A DNA stretch of 64,000 nt from Mucilaginibacter myungsuensis (GCF_015222005.1 NZ_JADFFL010000001.1:248001-312000), one strand, 5' to 3'. Counted from the stretch's first letter, positions 35,517-45,653 are shown. Notes: a model not told the origin generated them from the sequence alone. Numbers and translations are program-made.

Positions 35517-36548
35517 TCAGAGCTTTTTAAACTTATCTTTCAACGCCGACAGCATGTCTTCATCCACAGGTTTGGCCGGGGTCTTATCCTCGCGCTTTAC
35601 AAATGGTTTTTGCTGATAGGTTGGCTTCGGCTTGTTGTAGTTAGGGTTGCCGCCTTGCGGTTGTGCCGGGCGTTGCTGTTGTTGTGCTTGCTCTCCTTGC
35701 GCAGGTTTTGGTTGCGGCGGACGCGCGGCACGTTCGGCCTGGCGTTTGTCGTTCCAACGTTTGTAGATGGCTTCGAGCTGTTTTTTGGTGTACAATGGGA
35801 AATCGCCCTGCATCATCCAGCTATAATAGCTCGGCTCGATGTTGAATACCTCTTCTACCGGGCGGCCTTTGTGTTTACCAAAGTTAAAGCATTCCTCGCC
35901 GGCATCGTTAAATACCATACGGCCTGCAAAATCTACATTGCGGTTAAGGTTAGTGAACACGTGTAACGCTTCTACATCACCTACAACCGGGGTACTTTTA
36001 TTGCCTTGTTTATCTTCGAACTCGGTATTTTCGTAACGCTCTATCTGGGCTAATAATACCTCCATGGTCGCGCGGGTGTCGGCCTCGGCAGTATGCGCGT
36101 TGATGATGTCCTTATCGCAATAGAATTTATAAGCGGCTTTGAGCGTACGTTGCTCCATTTGGTGGAAGATGTTCTGCACGTCCACCGTGTGGCGCTCGTC
36201 CAGGCTAAAATCAATATTGGCACGCATAAATTCCTCCATCAGCATCGGGATGTCGAATTTGTTGGAGTTGTAACCGGCAAGGTCGGCATCGCCAATAAAA
36301 TCGGCTATCTCGGTGCCTATCTCTTTAAATGTCGGTTTATCGGCAATATCAGCATCGTAAATACCATGGATCAACGAAACTTCTAAGGGTATCGGCATAG
36401 CCGGGTTCACGCGCCAGGTCTTCACCTCGTCGTGCCCGTCCGGAAAAAGCTTTATTACAGAAAGTTCGACTATACGGTCGGCCCCCACGTTGGTGCCGGT
36501 GGCTTCGATATCGAAGAACGCAAGCGGCCTCTTGAGTATTAATTTCAT
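35517..36548 (-). CDS. DEDDh 3'-5' exonuclease with DUF3820-like domain
   Basis: 343 residues. DnaQ-like exonuclease (residues 5-175): motif I FFDIEATGT, motif II GYNSNKFDIPML, motif III HTAEADTRATME (DEDDh His). Residues 215-262 (FNFGKHKGRPVEEVFNIEPSYYSWMMQGDFP) resemble the DUF3820 domain. The C-terminus (270-343) is Pro/Gln/Lys-rich and disordered, ending in a helix LSALKDKFKKL. Probably a DNA or RNA 3' exonuclease in repair or turnover rather than the polymerase III epsilon subunit, because of the fused domain. Confidence 0.85.
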   Translation of the reverse strand: MKLILKRPLAFFDIEATGTNVGADRIVELSVIKLFPDGHDEVKTWRVNPAMPIPLEVSLIHGIYDADIADKPTFKEIGTEIADFIGDADLAGYNSNKFDIPMLMEEFMRANIDFSLDERHTVDVQNIFHQMEQRTLKAAYKFYCDKDIINAHTAEADTRATMEVLLAQIERYENTEFEDKQGNKSTPVVGDVEALHVFTNLNRNVDFAGRMVFNDAGEECFNFGKHKGRPVEEVFNIEPSYYSWMMQGDFPLYTKKQLEAIYKRWNDKRQAERAARPPQPKPAQGEQAQQQQRPAQPQGGNPNYNKPKPTYQQKPFVKREDKTPAKPVDEDMLSALKDKFKKL

Positions 36549-36670
36549 TAGATGTGTAAATGCAACACAAAGGTGCTTAAAAGAAAGTACAAACCCCGCC
36601 TAATTATAATTTATTTCGGCGTCTGATGAAAATTCCGTATCTTTATTATCACTTAGACCTATTATTTTAA

Positions 36671-38641
36671 ATGAAACTCTGGTTATTATTCCTGTCTTTT
36701 GGGGCGTTGCCTTTCGGTGTGTTCGCTCAGAATTTAAAGTTTGGTGAGGTTGCTGCCGATGAGATGAGCATGAAGATGTATGCAAAGGACAGCTCGGCCC
36801 ATGCCGTTGTGCTGAATGAATTTGGCAAGACCTGGCTCAGCAGCGCCGACCACACCCCACTCATCCACGAGTACTACGTAAAAATAAAGCTATTTGATAC
36901 CGAGGCCTTTAAGTATGGCACGATAGAGATCCCGCTGTACCGTGAGGATAACGACCGCTTTGAGACCGTCACCGATATCAAGGCCATCACTTACTACCGC
37001 GACGAGAACAATCAACTACACACTGCCGAACTGGACAAAAAGAGCATCTTCCGCGTTAACGAGAACAAACATTGGGACGTACTGAAATTTACCTTGCCCA
37101 ACCTGCGCCCGGGCTGCGTGATCGAGTATCAATACACCATGGAGACCTTTCGCCTGTGGAATTTTAAAGAATGGCGTTTTCAGTGGAATATCCCCAAGGT
37201 TTACTCGGAATACGAGGCGCATATCCCCGCGTTTTACAACTACAACGTGCAATTGGTCGGCCCGTATAAACTGGACAAAAGCCCCGCCGTGCTTGAGCGC
37301 GATTGCTTTATGCCGGGCTACGGTGTTAAGTGCGATTGCTCTAAGATAAATTACGTGATGACCAATATCCCGGCCTTTGTGGAGGAGGAATACATGACAT
37401 CGCCTAAAAATTTCATGTCGGCTGTTTATTATGAACTGTCTGACTATTATGATTTTGGCACAGGCAAGAACATCAAAGTAGCCAAAGAATGGAAGGACGT
37501 TGACCTTGACGTTAAGCGCGACCAATATTTTGGCGGACAGATAAAACGTTCGCCCGTGCCTAAGGCTGTGTTGGATGGGTTGATCGCCGGCAAGACCGAC
37601 GAAATGGAAAAAGCCAAGGCCATTTACAAATTCATCCAGAACAGTTTTAAGTGGAACAACTTTATAGGCTGGCGGTCGGAGAAAGTAAAAACCGCCTTTG
37701 AGGCCCATACCGGCAGCGTAGCGGATATCAACCTGAGTTTGATCGGTACCCTTAATGCCGCCGGTATCAAGACCGACGCGGTGCTGCTATCAACCCGCGA
37801 CCATGGCATGGTGAACAAGCTTTTCCCTGTCGAGACCGGGTTTAACTACGTGGTGGCTACCACCAAGATCGGCGATAAAACTTACATGCTGGATGCTACC
37901 GACCCGTTGTTGCCATTTGGACTGCTACCCTTAGAATGTATTAACGACCAGGGCCGGGTGGTGAGTTTGGATAAACCGTCGTACTGGGTAGATATGGTGG
38001 CAGCCGAGAAAAAGGGCCGTACCATTATGTTCGACGTTACCTTGCAGGAGAACGGTAAGTTTAAAGGCACTATGGTAAATTACTCGCTTGGTTACGAAGC
38101 TTTGGACAAGCGCCACGCCATGAGGAGGTACAACACCATGGACGAATATGTAGAAGAACTTGATGATCGCCTCAAAAAAGTAAAGATCAAAAAGTTCGAC
38201 ATTAAGAACCTGGATACCTTAGATGCCCCGCTGATCGAGAGTTACGAGGTAGAGATGGATGGATATCCCGACCTGAGTGCTGTCAAATATTCGTTCAACG
38301 CGTATTTTATCAATCGCGTTAACGAGAACCCATTTAAGCTGGAAGAGCGTAATTACCCGGTAGACCGCGGCGCTATTTACGACGACCGCTTCGTATTGAA
38401 CCTGCACCTGCCGGCAAACATGGAGATAGAAAGTTTACCCGAAAACGTGGCCCTGGCTATGCCGGTACAAGGTGGCCGCTTTATGGTAGATTACAATAAA
38501 ACAGCCGATGGGTTAAGTTTCTCTCATCGTACGCAGTTCAACCGTTCGGTATATTCCACGTCAGAATATCCTTATCTGAAGGAGATGTTCAACAAGATCA
38601 TACAGGCGCAAAGCGGCGAGATCGTATTTAAGAAAAAGTGA
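36671..38641 (+). CDS. DUF3857 protein with degenerate transglutaminase-like domain
   Basis: 656 residues, signal peptide ending FAQ (about 20). DUF3857 beta domain (about 55-210), then a transglutaminase-like fold (about 285-415). The catalytic triad is broken: the usual GDC/GNC cysteine position reads GSVADIN (V350) and the His position reads FNYVVA (Y393), while D408 (MLDATDP) remains. It is therefore probably non-enzymatic. A near-consensus -7 box (TATCTTTA, near 36638) precedes it. The stop TGA shares a base with the ATG of the next, intact paralogue, so they are made together. Confidence 0.8.
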   Translation: MKLWLLFLSFGALPFGVFAQNLKFGEVAADEMSMKMYAKDSSAHAVVLNEFGKTWLSSADHTPLIHEYYVKIKLFDTEAFKYGTIEIPLYREDNDRFETVTDIKAITYYRDENNQLHTAELDKKSIFRVNENKHWDVLKFTLPNLRPGCVIEYQYTMETFRLWNFKEWRFQWNIPKVYSEYEAHIPAFYNYNVQLVGPYKLDKSPAVLERDCFMPGYGVKCDCSKINYVMTNIPAFVEEEYMTSPKNFMSAVYYELSDYYDFGTGKNIKVAKEWKDVDLDVKRDQYFGGQIKRSPVPKAVLDGLIAGKTDEMEKAKAIYKFIQNSFKWNNFIGWRSEKVKTAFEAHTGSVADINLSLIGTLNAAGIKTDAVLLSTRDHGMVNKLFPVETGFNYVVATTKIGDKTYMLDATDPLLPFGLLPLECINDQGRVVSLDKPSYWVDMVAAEKKGRTIMFDVTLQENGKFKGTMVNYSLGYEALDKRHAMRRYNTMDEYVEELDDRLKKVKIKKFDIKNLDTLDAPLIESYEVEMDGYPDLSAVKYSFNAYFINRVNENPFKLEERNYPVDRGAIYDDRFVLNLHLPANMEIESLPENVALAMPVQGGRFMVDYNKTADGLSFSHRTQFNRSVYSTSEYPYLKEMFNKIIQAQSGEIVFKKK

Positions 38642-40551
38642 TGAGGGCTTACTGTCTGTTGATCTGTTTATACTTTATGGGAGGCATTGTGTATGCCCAG
38701 CAAAATTATGATGTGGCGCTTATCCCTAAACCCTTACTCCCCTACGCCACGGCCGTAGTGCGCAATTGCGATGAAAGCATTGAGGTGAAGGGTCTGGATA
38801 ACACCATTTACCGCATTAAGCAGGCCACCACCATTATGAATAAAAATGGCGACGACCATGCCCAGATCGTGGTGTGGCATAACAAGGGCAACGTGATCAA
38901 GTACATTAAGGGCGTGGTTTACGATGCAGGCGGTAAGCAGATAGGCAAGTTTACTGAGAAAGATTTTGATGACTCGAACGCGGCCGGTGGCGAGAACTTA
39001 TTCGCCGATTCGCGGGTGAAACATTATCGTCCGTCTATGATCATTTATCCTTACACCGTGGCTTATGAGTACGAGGTACGATCCAAACAAAGCCTAAACC
39101 TGAACGATTGGGAACCAAACCCCGGCGCTGGCGTATCGGTAGAGAAAAGTTCGTTCACCGTAACTACCAAGGGCGACTTTATCCTGAGGTATAAAGAGAT
39201 CAACTGCCCGCAAAAGGCCGAGACCGGCACCAATGCCCAGGGACAGAATACCTATAAATGGGAACTGACCAACCTGAAAGCCATCCGGCCCGAGCCGTAT
39301 AGCCCTGATCCGGAAAACTATCAGACAATGGTGAAGCTATCGCCGGCAAAATTTAGTTACGAAGGCATCCCGGGCGAGTATAATAACTGGAAAGATCTGG
39401 GTAAATGGATCTATGATAAGTTGCTGACCGGAAGGGATAAATTGCCCGAAGAGACCATCCAAAAAGTAAAACAATTGACAGCCGGCATTGCCGATCCAAA
39501 GCAAAAGGCCAAAGCCATTTACAACTACATGCAGCAAAAGACCCGCTACGTAAGCGTGCAGGTGGGCTTGGGCGGCTACCAACCGTTTTTAGCTGCGGAT
39601 GTCGACCGCAATAGTTATGGGGATTGTAAAGCGCTGGTGAATTACACACAAGCGTTACTGAAAGTGGCCGGCATATCGTCGTGGTATTGTGTGGTGAAGA
39701 GTGGCAGCTGGAAAAAGAGCTTCGACCCGGATATAGCCACCATGGGCCAAGGCGACCATGTGATATTGGCCATCCCTTTTAAGAATGACACTACTTGGCT
39801 GGAATGTACCAGTCAGATCGCTCCCTTCGGTTTTTTGGGCGATTTTACAGATGACCGTTTGGTATTGGCCTGTACCCCCGAAGGCGGCAAGTTGCTGCAT
39901 ACCCCAAAATATACGTCGGCCACCAATGCTACCATCCGTAAAGCGGTGTTGGATATCGACGACAAGGGCAACCTGAGGGGCAATATGAATACCAGCTTTA
40001 CCGGCACCGACTATGACACCCGTTACCGCTTTATCAATTCGGCTTATGCAGAACAGGTGAAGAATATTAAAGAGATATATCCCATCCCTAACTTTGATGT
40101 GGAGAGCCTAAAATTGACCAGGGCCGATGATGAGCGGGCGGTCTCTACTGAGGTTATCAAACTAAATTCGAGAGAGTTCGCTAATACCAACTCGGGCAAG
40201 TTATATTTTAAGATCAACCTGGCTACACGGCCGGGCGGTGTTCCTAAGGAATTGCGCAACCGCACTACCGATGTGTACATTAACCGGGGCTATGTAGAGG
40301 AGGATGAGTTTACCTATACCCTACCCAAAGGCTACAAACCCGACCGGACTTTGAGCAATACCGTGTTGGATAAACCCTTTGGCAAATTTACGCTGACCAC
40401 CAAACTTGATGGCGACAAACTGACCTATAAACGGCGTCTGCAGATCAACGACGGCACCTATCCAAAAGAAAGCTACGATGAACTGATAGAGTTTATGCAG
40501 GCCATAGCCGACACGGACAGCGAGACCATGGTATTGGCCAAGGCTAACTGA
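38641..40551 (+). CDS. DUF3857 protein with transglutaminase-like domain
   Basis: 636 residues from ATG 38641 (a GTG one codon earlier is possible). Signal peptide ending VYAQ. Same architecture as its upstream neighbour, but catalytic residues are kept: C329 in SYGDCKALVNY and H373 in GDHVILAI; the third position is Glu (E388, WLECTS), the common form in this subfamily as I recall it. Possible periplasmic peptidase/transglutaminase. Tandem, translationally coupled paralogues, one active-looking and one dead, suggest a heteromeric pair (inference). Confidence 0.8.
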   Translation: MRAYCLLICLYFMGGIVYAQQNYDVALIPKPLLPYATAVVRNCDESIEVKGLDNTIYRIKQATTIMNKNGDDHAQIVVWHNKGNVIKYIKGVVYDAGGKQIGKFTEKDFDDSNAAGGENLFADSRVKHYRPSMIIYPYTVAYEYEVRSKQSLNLNDWEPNPGAGVSVEKSSFTVTTKGDFILRYKEINCPQKAETGTNAQGQNTYKWELTNLKAIRPEPYSPDPENYQTMVKLSPAKFSYEGIPGEYNNWKDLGKWIYDKLLTGRDKLPEETIQKVKQLTAGIADPKQKAKAIYNYMQQKTRYVSVQVGLGGYQPFLAADVDRNSYGDCKALVNYTQALLKVAGISSWYCVVKSGSWKKSFDPDIATMGQGDHVILAIPFKNDTTWLECTSQIAPFGFLGDFTDDRLVLACTPEGGKLLHTPKYTSATNATIRKAVLDIDDKGNLRGNMNTSFTGTDYDTRYRFINSAYAEQVKNIKEIYPIPNFDVESLKLTRADDERAVSTEVIKLNSREFANTNSGKLYFKINLATRPGGVPKELRNRTTDVYINRGYVEEDEFTYTLPKGYKPDRTLSNTVLDKPFGKFTLTTKLDGDKLTYKRRLQINDGTYPKESYDELIEFMQAIADTDSETMVLAKAN

Positions 40552-40663
40552 AAATAATGATGCCAAGGATAATGCCTACGATCATTACCACATAAAGCAA
40601 TATCTCGTTCTGGGCAAATTTTTTGTACTTAGTCCAAAAGGTATAGTCTTCCTTTTTATTCAT
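40544..40663 (-). CDS. Small membrane protein, 39 residues
   Basis: Reads MNKKEDYTFWTKYKKF, then QNEILLYVVMIVGIILGIIIFS and stop: a charged N-terminus and one membrane helix (about 20-39). It overlaps the end of the convergent DUF3857 gene by 8 bp. A TACCTTTG box stands 4 nt before the ATG on the minus strand, which strongly supports expression. No function known. Confidence 0.6.
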   Translation of the reverse strand: MNKKEDYTFWTKYKKFAQNEILLYVVMIVGIILGIIIFS

Positions 40664-40667
40664 GGGG

Positions 40668-40675
40668 CAAAGGTA
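40668..40675 (-). promoter_or_regulatory. -7 box TACCTTTG before 39-residue gene
   Basis: An exact TAnnTTTG match on the minus strand with 4 nt to the ATG at 40663. Confidence 0.5.
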
Positions 40676-40704
40676 CAGTTTTGGGTTTTATCATAGGGTA
40701 GATC

Positions 40705-40786
40705 AACCACGAAGTTCACAAAGAGAGGAAGCACAAGGAACGCAAAGGTCTTGCCTATTCCTTAAACCTTTGCGCGCTTTGTGGTT
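40705..40786. repeat. CACAAAG-type interrupted inverted repeat
   Basis: AACCACGAAG (from 40705) matches CTTTGTGGTT (to 40786) and inner CGCAAAGG (40741-40748) pairs with CCTTTGCG (40767-40774). Same family as 50431-50535. The rest of the gap up to 40913 shows no gene. Confidence 0.7.
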
Positions 40787-40913
40787 AAATAATAAGACCG
40801 CCTCGTCAGCATCGTTGTAAATAACATCAACGTTAAACCTTTATTAATTAACTTGCTCCAAACAAAGCTATTGCACCCTAACGGTAGCCTGCATAAACCT
40901 ACATCAACCCAAC

Positions 40914-43256
40914 ATGACCAAACTACTGACCTTATTGCTGGCCTTTGCCGCCGCGTTGCCTGCCTTCGGGCAAGAGTTGAACGTACCCAAGGGTAAAGAG
41001 TTTTCTTACACTACGCGTGTTACCGGCAGCGGTACGCGCAGCTATGATATTTATAACATCTACAATTTTAGATCTTTGGGTAAAAATGTCAATGGCGATA
41101 ACGTTTTTGAATGCACACTTATCAAGTCGGCAAATAAAGACAACGCGGATGTTAAGGAGTATGATCTTGATACGGATGACCTTAGATCGGCCAAATTCAA
41201 CAACTCAGGCGTATTAAATTCAGTTGCGTTTTTGCATAAACCGTTCACGGTCATTATTAATAAATACGGCAAAATAGTGAAGATGGACGGACTGGAACAA
41301 ATAGTGAATGACGCGGCGGTGAAATGGGGTTTGTCGGCTGGCATGAAACAACAGCTGACCAGTCATTCCGGCACGATTAATTATAATATCCAACAACTTT
41401 TTTTCCAGATCCCGCAACAATATACCGGTGCAGGTAACAACTGGAAGACCAAAGATGGAACTACTTATAAAATATCGCCTACCAATATCTCAACAATAAC
41501 CTCTGTTGACCTCGGCCAGGAGGTTAAACAGTTTCAGGAAGTCGATAAGAAAAAAAACACATTTATTAAGATCAACTATGTATCGGGGACTTTTACGGGG
41601 GATCGGGCGGTTTATATTCTTGATGCGAAGACAGGTTTGATCCAAAATTCGCTAAAGGACAGGAATTTTAACGCTGACTATAGCTCGGTAAAAAACCAAG
41701 TGGTTGATAAATCCGAACAACATATCGGATCGGCAGGGAAATATGCCCCCGCCGATACAACATGGTCGGACATGGCCGTAACACTTAGCAGTTTTGCTGA
41801 CGCGCTTAAAACTAATGGTAAACCGGACATCACCAAATTGTCGGCTTATTTTAATGCCAATGATAAAAGATTTGTAACAGACACCTATTACATCACTCAA
41901 AAACTAAGGGTGCTGGGAAATATGTATGACGATGACTCGCTCGCCAAAAAGATCTACGATAGCACCTTGTTCAACACTCCGGACAAGTATCTTCATGCCC
42001 GACATGATAATTTATATACAGCGCTGGGTAGTAAGTTTGCCAAACTATCGCGCGGTGGTCAGCCACAAAAGGCTTATGAAACCTCCAAATACTTTTTTGA
42101 TAGCGAGATGATCAAATTTTGGCTGCACGAGGCCACATCTCAAACCTTCTTGTTCAATGGTGAGAATGAGGCGATCGAAAGGGCCAATAATTTAGAACTT
42201 CTAAGGCTAATGAGTGCCGATAACGAACAGGGAATGCGGGCTGTTGCTAAACCTTTGTATTTGTGGGCCTCAGCAAAAAAAGACAGTACGAACACCGAAC
42301 TATTGTTACAGAACATTGCTCAGCTTAACGCGATGGACGAACGCGCTATGCAACGGGGCAAGGCTGGCCGCTATGCTTTGCTCATGTATGATATGTTGTT
42401 AAAGAGAGGTAAGCAAGCGGAAGCTGAAAAGTTTTTGGATATTACCATAGGCAAACTATCTAAAGCGGTTGAAGATACGCTTTACAAAGACCGCATACAG
42501 GACCGATCGCTACTGGCACATGCCTACTACCTAAAATATCAGGCAGAAAAAACCGCAGGCAGAACGGACGCGCTGAAAAACCTTTCACTAGCGGCTCAAT
42601 TTTCACCATCCGGACCAGCTGACAAAGACAGGATGATGATGATGGATCGACATTTTTTGAAGTCGAAAGAGAGCTATCGCCAAGATCTGATGGAGCACCT
42701 ATTTGCATTAGGTAACGAAAAGGAAGCTTTAAAGGCATTTGCCGCTCACATTAGCGCCGAGCCGGAAAGCCTGACCGAAATGAAAGCACTTTATGAAAGT
42801 AAGTTCCCCGGCAAAAATTTCAAAACAGCGTTTCAAAACGATGTGGTGGCGAGTTGGGATACCGCGCCGGAATTCGAGCTAAAAGACTGGAAAGATAAGG
42901 ATCATCAACTAAAAGAATACCTGAACAAGTGGATAGTTATTGATTTTTGGGGGACCTGGTGCGGCCCGTGTCAAGAAGAAGCACCAGGCATCAACCAGTT
43001 CAACAACGCGCTGTCCGACGATCCCAACGCTGCCTTTTTAAGTATAGCATGTAAAGATTGGCCAGATCATGTGACCACTTTTATGAATAAATTCAATTAC
43101 ACGTTCCCGGTACTGATGTCTGATAATAAGATAGAACACAAATTCAAAGTCGACGGTTACCCTTACAAGGTTTTGGTATCCCCCACCGGCAAATACATTA
43201 CGTTGGAGCGAGGCAAAGATTGGAAGAAGATCCTGAAAACATTTAGCAGTATATAA
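40914..43256 (+). CDS. Exported protein with C-terminal thioredoxin domain, copy 1
   Basis: 780 residues. Signal peptide (ending FGQ), then an N-terminal beta-rich region (20-260: ELNVPKGKEFSYTT, FRSLGKNVNGDNVFECTLI, KPFTVIINKYGKIVKMDG) reminiscent of DUF6263. A helical middle part (270-640) is followed by a TlpA/ResA-like thioredoxin domain (about 650-780) with WC683-G-P-C686. First of three tandem paralogues of the same architecture. A periplasmic disulfide or redox role is likely from the CxxC; the role of the large N-terminal part is unknown. Confidence 0.8.
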   Translation: MTKLLTLLLAFAAALPAFGQELNVPKGKEFSYTTRVTGSGTRSYDIYNIYNFRSLGKNVNGDNVFECTLIKSANKDNADVKEYDLDTDDLRSAKFNNSGVLNSVAFLHKPFTVIINKYGKIVKMDGLEQIVNDAAVKWGLSAGMKQQLTSHSGTINYNIQQLFFQIPQQYTGAGNNWKTKDGTTYKISPTNISTITSVDLGQEVKQFQEVDKKKNTFIKINYVSGTFTGDRAVYILDAKTGLIQNSLKDRNFNADYSSVKNQVVDKSEQHIGSAGKYAPADTTWSDMAVTLSSFADALKTNGKPDITKLSAYFNANDKRFVTDTYYITQKLRVLGNMYDDDSLAKKIYDSTLFNTPDKYLHARHDNLYTALGSKFAKLSRGGQPQKAYETSKYFFDSEMIKFWLHEATSQTFLFNGENEAIERANNLELLRLMSADNEQGMRAVAKPLYLWASAKKDSTNTELLLQNIAQLNAMDERAMQRGKAGRYALLMYDMLLKRGKQAEAEKFLDITIGKLSKAVEDTLYKDRIQDRSLLAHAYYLKYQAEKTAGRTDALKNLSLAAQFSPSGPADKDRMMMMDRHFLKSKESYRQDLMEHLFALGNEKEALKAFAAHISAEPESLTEMKALYESKFPGKNFKTAFQNDVVASWDTAPEFELKDWKDKDHQLKEYLNKWIVIDFWGTWCGPCQEEAPGINQFNNALSDDPNAAFLSIACKDWPDHVTTFMNKFNYTFPVLMSDNKIEHKFKVDGYPYKVLVSPTGKYITLERGKDWKKILKTFSSI

Positions 43257-43316
43257 AGCAACATGGCACAGATACTCTGCATCTTATCGCTATCTTCAAC
43301 AACCAGTTATCCAACC

Positions 43317-45653
43317 ATGACCAAATTACTTACTTCACTGTTTTTAATTGCGGCTGCTGTCCCTTGCCTGGCGCAGGAATTGAATGTGCCGAAAGGAAAA
43401 GAATTCTCGTACACTACGCAGATCGATGGCACCGGCACTCAAAAATATAACACGGCTAAAACCTATAATTTCCGTTCTTTAGGTAAGGATGCGGATGGCA
43501 ATAGTGTATTTGAGTGCACGCTGATCCGCATAGTAGATAAACAAGATCATGATCGTGATGGCAAACCGTCGATCAATAGCGATAATGCCGCGTCATCTAA
43601 ATTCAATAGCACCAGCATTATCGATGCTTTGGCCATCCTGAATAAACCTTTTAAAGTGACCGTTGACAAAGAAGGCAAAGTGCTTAAGGTTGACGGTGCC
43701 GATGAAGCCGCCAAAGCGGCCGGCGTAAAATGGGATCTGGACGCTGATACTAAAAATAGACTGATCAGTCATACACAATTCATCAGCTCGCAAATTCAGC
43801 AAATGTTCTTTTGGGTGCCGGGTGGAATTACGGACAAGACCGCTACCGAATGGAAAGCAAAGAACGGCCGGATCTACAAGGTCTCCCCTGTCGATGTGGT
43901 GCCTAATAACCTTAACCTGAACACTGAGGTAAAGAAACCTTTAGATGCTCCGAATAATGACCAGTCGCTGGTTAGGATCACTACCAAGGCTAACGACATG
44001 ACCAATGAGTTAGCCGAGTACATCATAGATACCAAGACCGGTTTGGTGCAAACTTCGACCAAGAAACGGGATATGACCCTGCACATGAGTTCGCAAGAGA
44101 TGCGCCACATTGATAAGACCGAGCAAAAGATCGGTGCGCCGGCAAAACCTGTTCAGCAGGATACAACGGTAACGGATATGATGGTCCAAATGGGTTCATT
44201 CTCGGATGCGATGCAGGTCAACCGTAAGTATGACCTGGACAAAATGCAGCGTTATTTTAAGGCTAACGATGCCAAATTTAACGGTAACCCATACTACCAT
44301 AGTGCCAAACTGGGCGCGATACAACAGTTACCTAAAAGTGACGCCAACAGCGCCCTTTACGATAGCCTTTTGCTGGCAACCCCAAGCAAATATTTATACA
44401 TTAAGGAGGGTCTTCACACACAGCTGATCAATAAATTTTACAAACTATCCGAGACCGACCCAGAGAAAGCCTACGAGGTAGCCCAACAATTTTACGATAC
44501 AGATCGGTTTAGGGAGTGGGTACAAACGACCACCGCACAAACATTCTTAAGTCCATCAAAAGCCTATCCTAAGGAGTGGGATATCGCCCTTAAACTGGTA
44601 ACTAAGATGTATAACGCTAAAGAGCCTATTCTGAAAAAGGAATTTACACCGCTATACCTTTGGGCCACCGCGCGTAAGGATACTTCCAACACAGCTTTAT
44701 TGATGGCCAACGCCAAACAATTGGCCGCTGCCGATAAGCAAACCTTCCGTTTGGGCATGGGCGGCCGCTACGGTCTACTACTGTATGGGATGTTAGAAAA
44801 AGCCGGCAAACCTATCGAGGCCAAGACCATGCTGGACGCGACCATCACCAAACTGCACAATGCTGCCACCGATAGTACCAACGTGCTGATGGTAGATGAT
44901 AAGTACACCTTGGCCCATGCCTATTACCTAAAGTACCTGGCAGAAAAAAAACGCGGCAATTTGAACGCGCCGAACTACCTATCGCTGGCGGCCCAAAATT
45001 CGCCATCCGGACCCAACGATAAAACTTACGCGAGGGGCTACGACAGCCATTTCCTGAAGTCGAAGCCAAGCTATCGCGAAGATCATATACAGTACCTATT
45101 ATCCATTGGCGATGAGCGAAAGGCCGCTAAAAGCATTGCCGCTCACATTAGCGCCGAGCCGGAAAGCCTGCCCCAAATGAAAAAACTTTATCAGGGCAAA
45201 TATCCTGACAAGGACTTTAAAATGGTGTTTATGAAAGACGTGGTAGGCAGTTGGCCGAACGCACCGGATTTTAACCTGCTGGATCTGGAAAACCGTAGCC
45301 ACTCGCTGACCGAATATCTGAACAAGTGGACCGTAATAGATTTTTGGGGAACATGGTGTGGCCCATGCGTTGCCGAACTGCCCGATGTCAACGGCTTTTA
45401 TCAGGAGTTGGCCACGGACGATAACGCCTCTTTCGTGAGCATTGCATGCAAGGACTTTACGCAGACCGTTATCCCGTTCATGAAAAAAAACGACTACAGT
45501 TTCCCGGTACTGATGTCGGATGGAAAGATCCAGCAAAAGTTTTTGGTACGGGCCTATCCGCATAAAGTATTGGTATCGCCAAGCGGAAAATTCATCCCTA
45601 TAGAATACGGTAAGGATTGGCGCAAGATCCTGAAAACTTTTAGCAGTATTTAG
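43317..45653 (+). CDS. Exported protein with C-terminal thioredoxin domain, copy 2
   Basis: 778 residues from ATG 43317; an in-frame ATG at 43263 would add 18 residues before the signal peptide, but the sister genes start at the MTKLL methionine. Same layout as copy 1: ELNVPKGKEFSYTT after the signal peptide, GKVLKVDG in the beta region, helical centre, and thioredoxin motif WC681-G-P-C684. 60 bp after copy 1. It shares a 35-nt stretch of identical DNA with copy 1 (45136-45170 versus 42739-42773). Confidence 0.8.
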   Translation: MTKLLTSLFLIAAAVPCLAQELNVPKGKEFSYTTQIDGTGTQKYNTAKTYNFRSLGKDADGNSVFECTLIRIVDKQDHDRDGKPSINSDNAASSKFNSTSIIDALAILNKPFKVTVDKEGKVLKVDGADEAAKAAGVKWDLDADTKNRLISHTQFISSQIQQMFFWVPGGITDKTATEWKAKNGRIYKVSPVDVVPNNLNLNTEVKKPLDAPNNDQSLVRITTKANDMTNELAEYIIDTKTGLVQTSTKKRDMTLHMSSQEMRHIDKTEQKIGAPAKPVQQDTTVTDMMVQMGSFSDAMQVNRKYDLDKMQRYFKANDAKFNGNPYYHSAKLGAIQQLPKSDANSALYDSLLLATPSKYLYIKEGLHTQLINKFYKLSETDPEKAYEVAQQFYDTDRFREWVQTTTAQTFLSPSKAYPKEWDIALKLVTKMYNAKEPILKKEFTPLYLWATARKDTSNTALLMANAKQLAAADKQTFRLGMGGRYGLLLYGMLEKAGKPIEAKTMLDATITKLHNAATDSTNVLMVDDKYTLAHAYYLKYLAEKKRGNLNAPNYLSLAAQNSPSGPNDKTYARGYDSHFLKSKPSYREDHIQYLLSIGDERKAAKSIAAHISAEPESLPQMKKLYQGKYPDKDFKMVFMKDVVGSWPNAPDFNLLDLENRSHSLTEYLNKWTVIDFWGTWCGPCVAELPDVNGFYQELATDDNASFVSIACKDFTQTVIPFMKKNDYSFPVLMSDGKIQQKFLVRAYPHKVLVSPSGKFIPIEYGKDWRKILKTFSSI

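Noticed and set aside
37016..37708. 230-codon ORF antisense to the first DUF3857 gene
   Set aside because: Antisense shadow; the plus-strand gene has a signal peptide and family domains.
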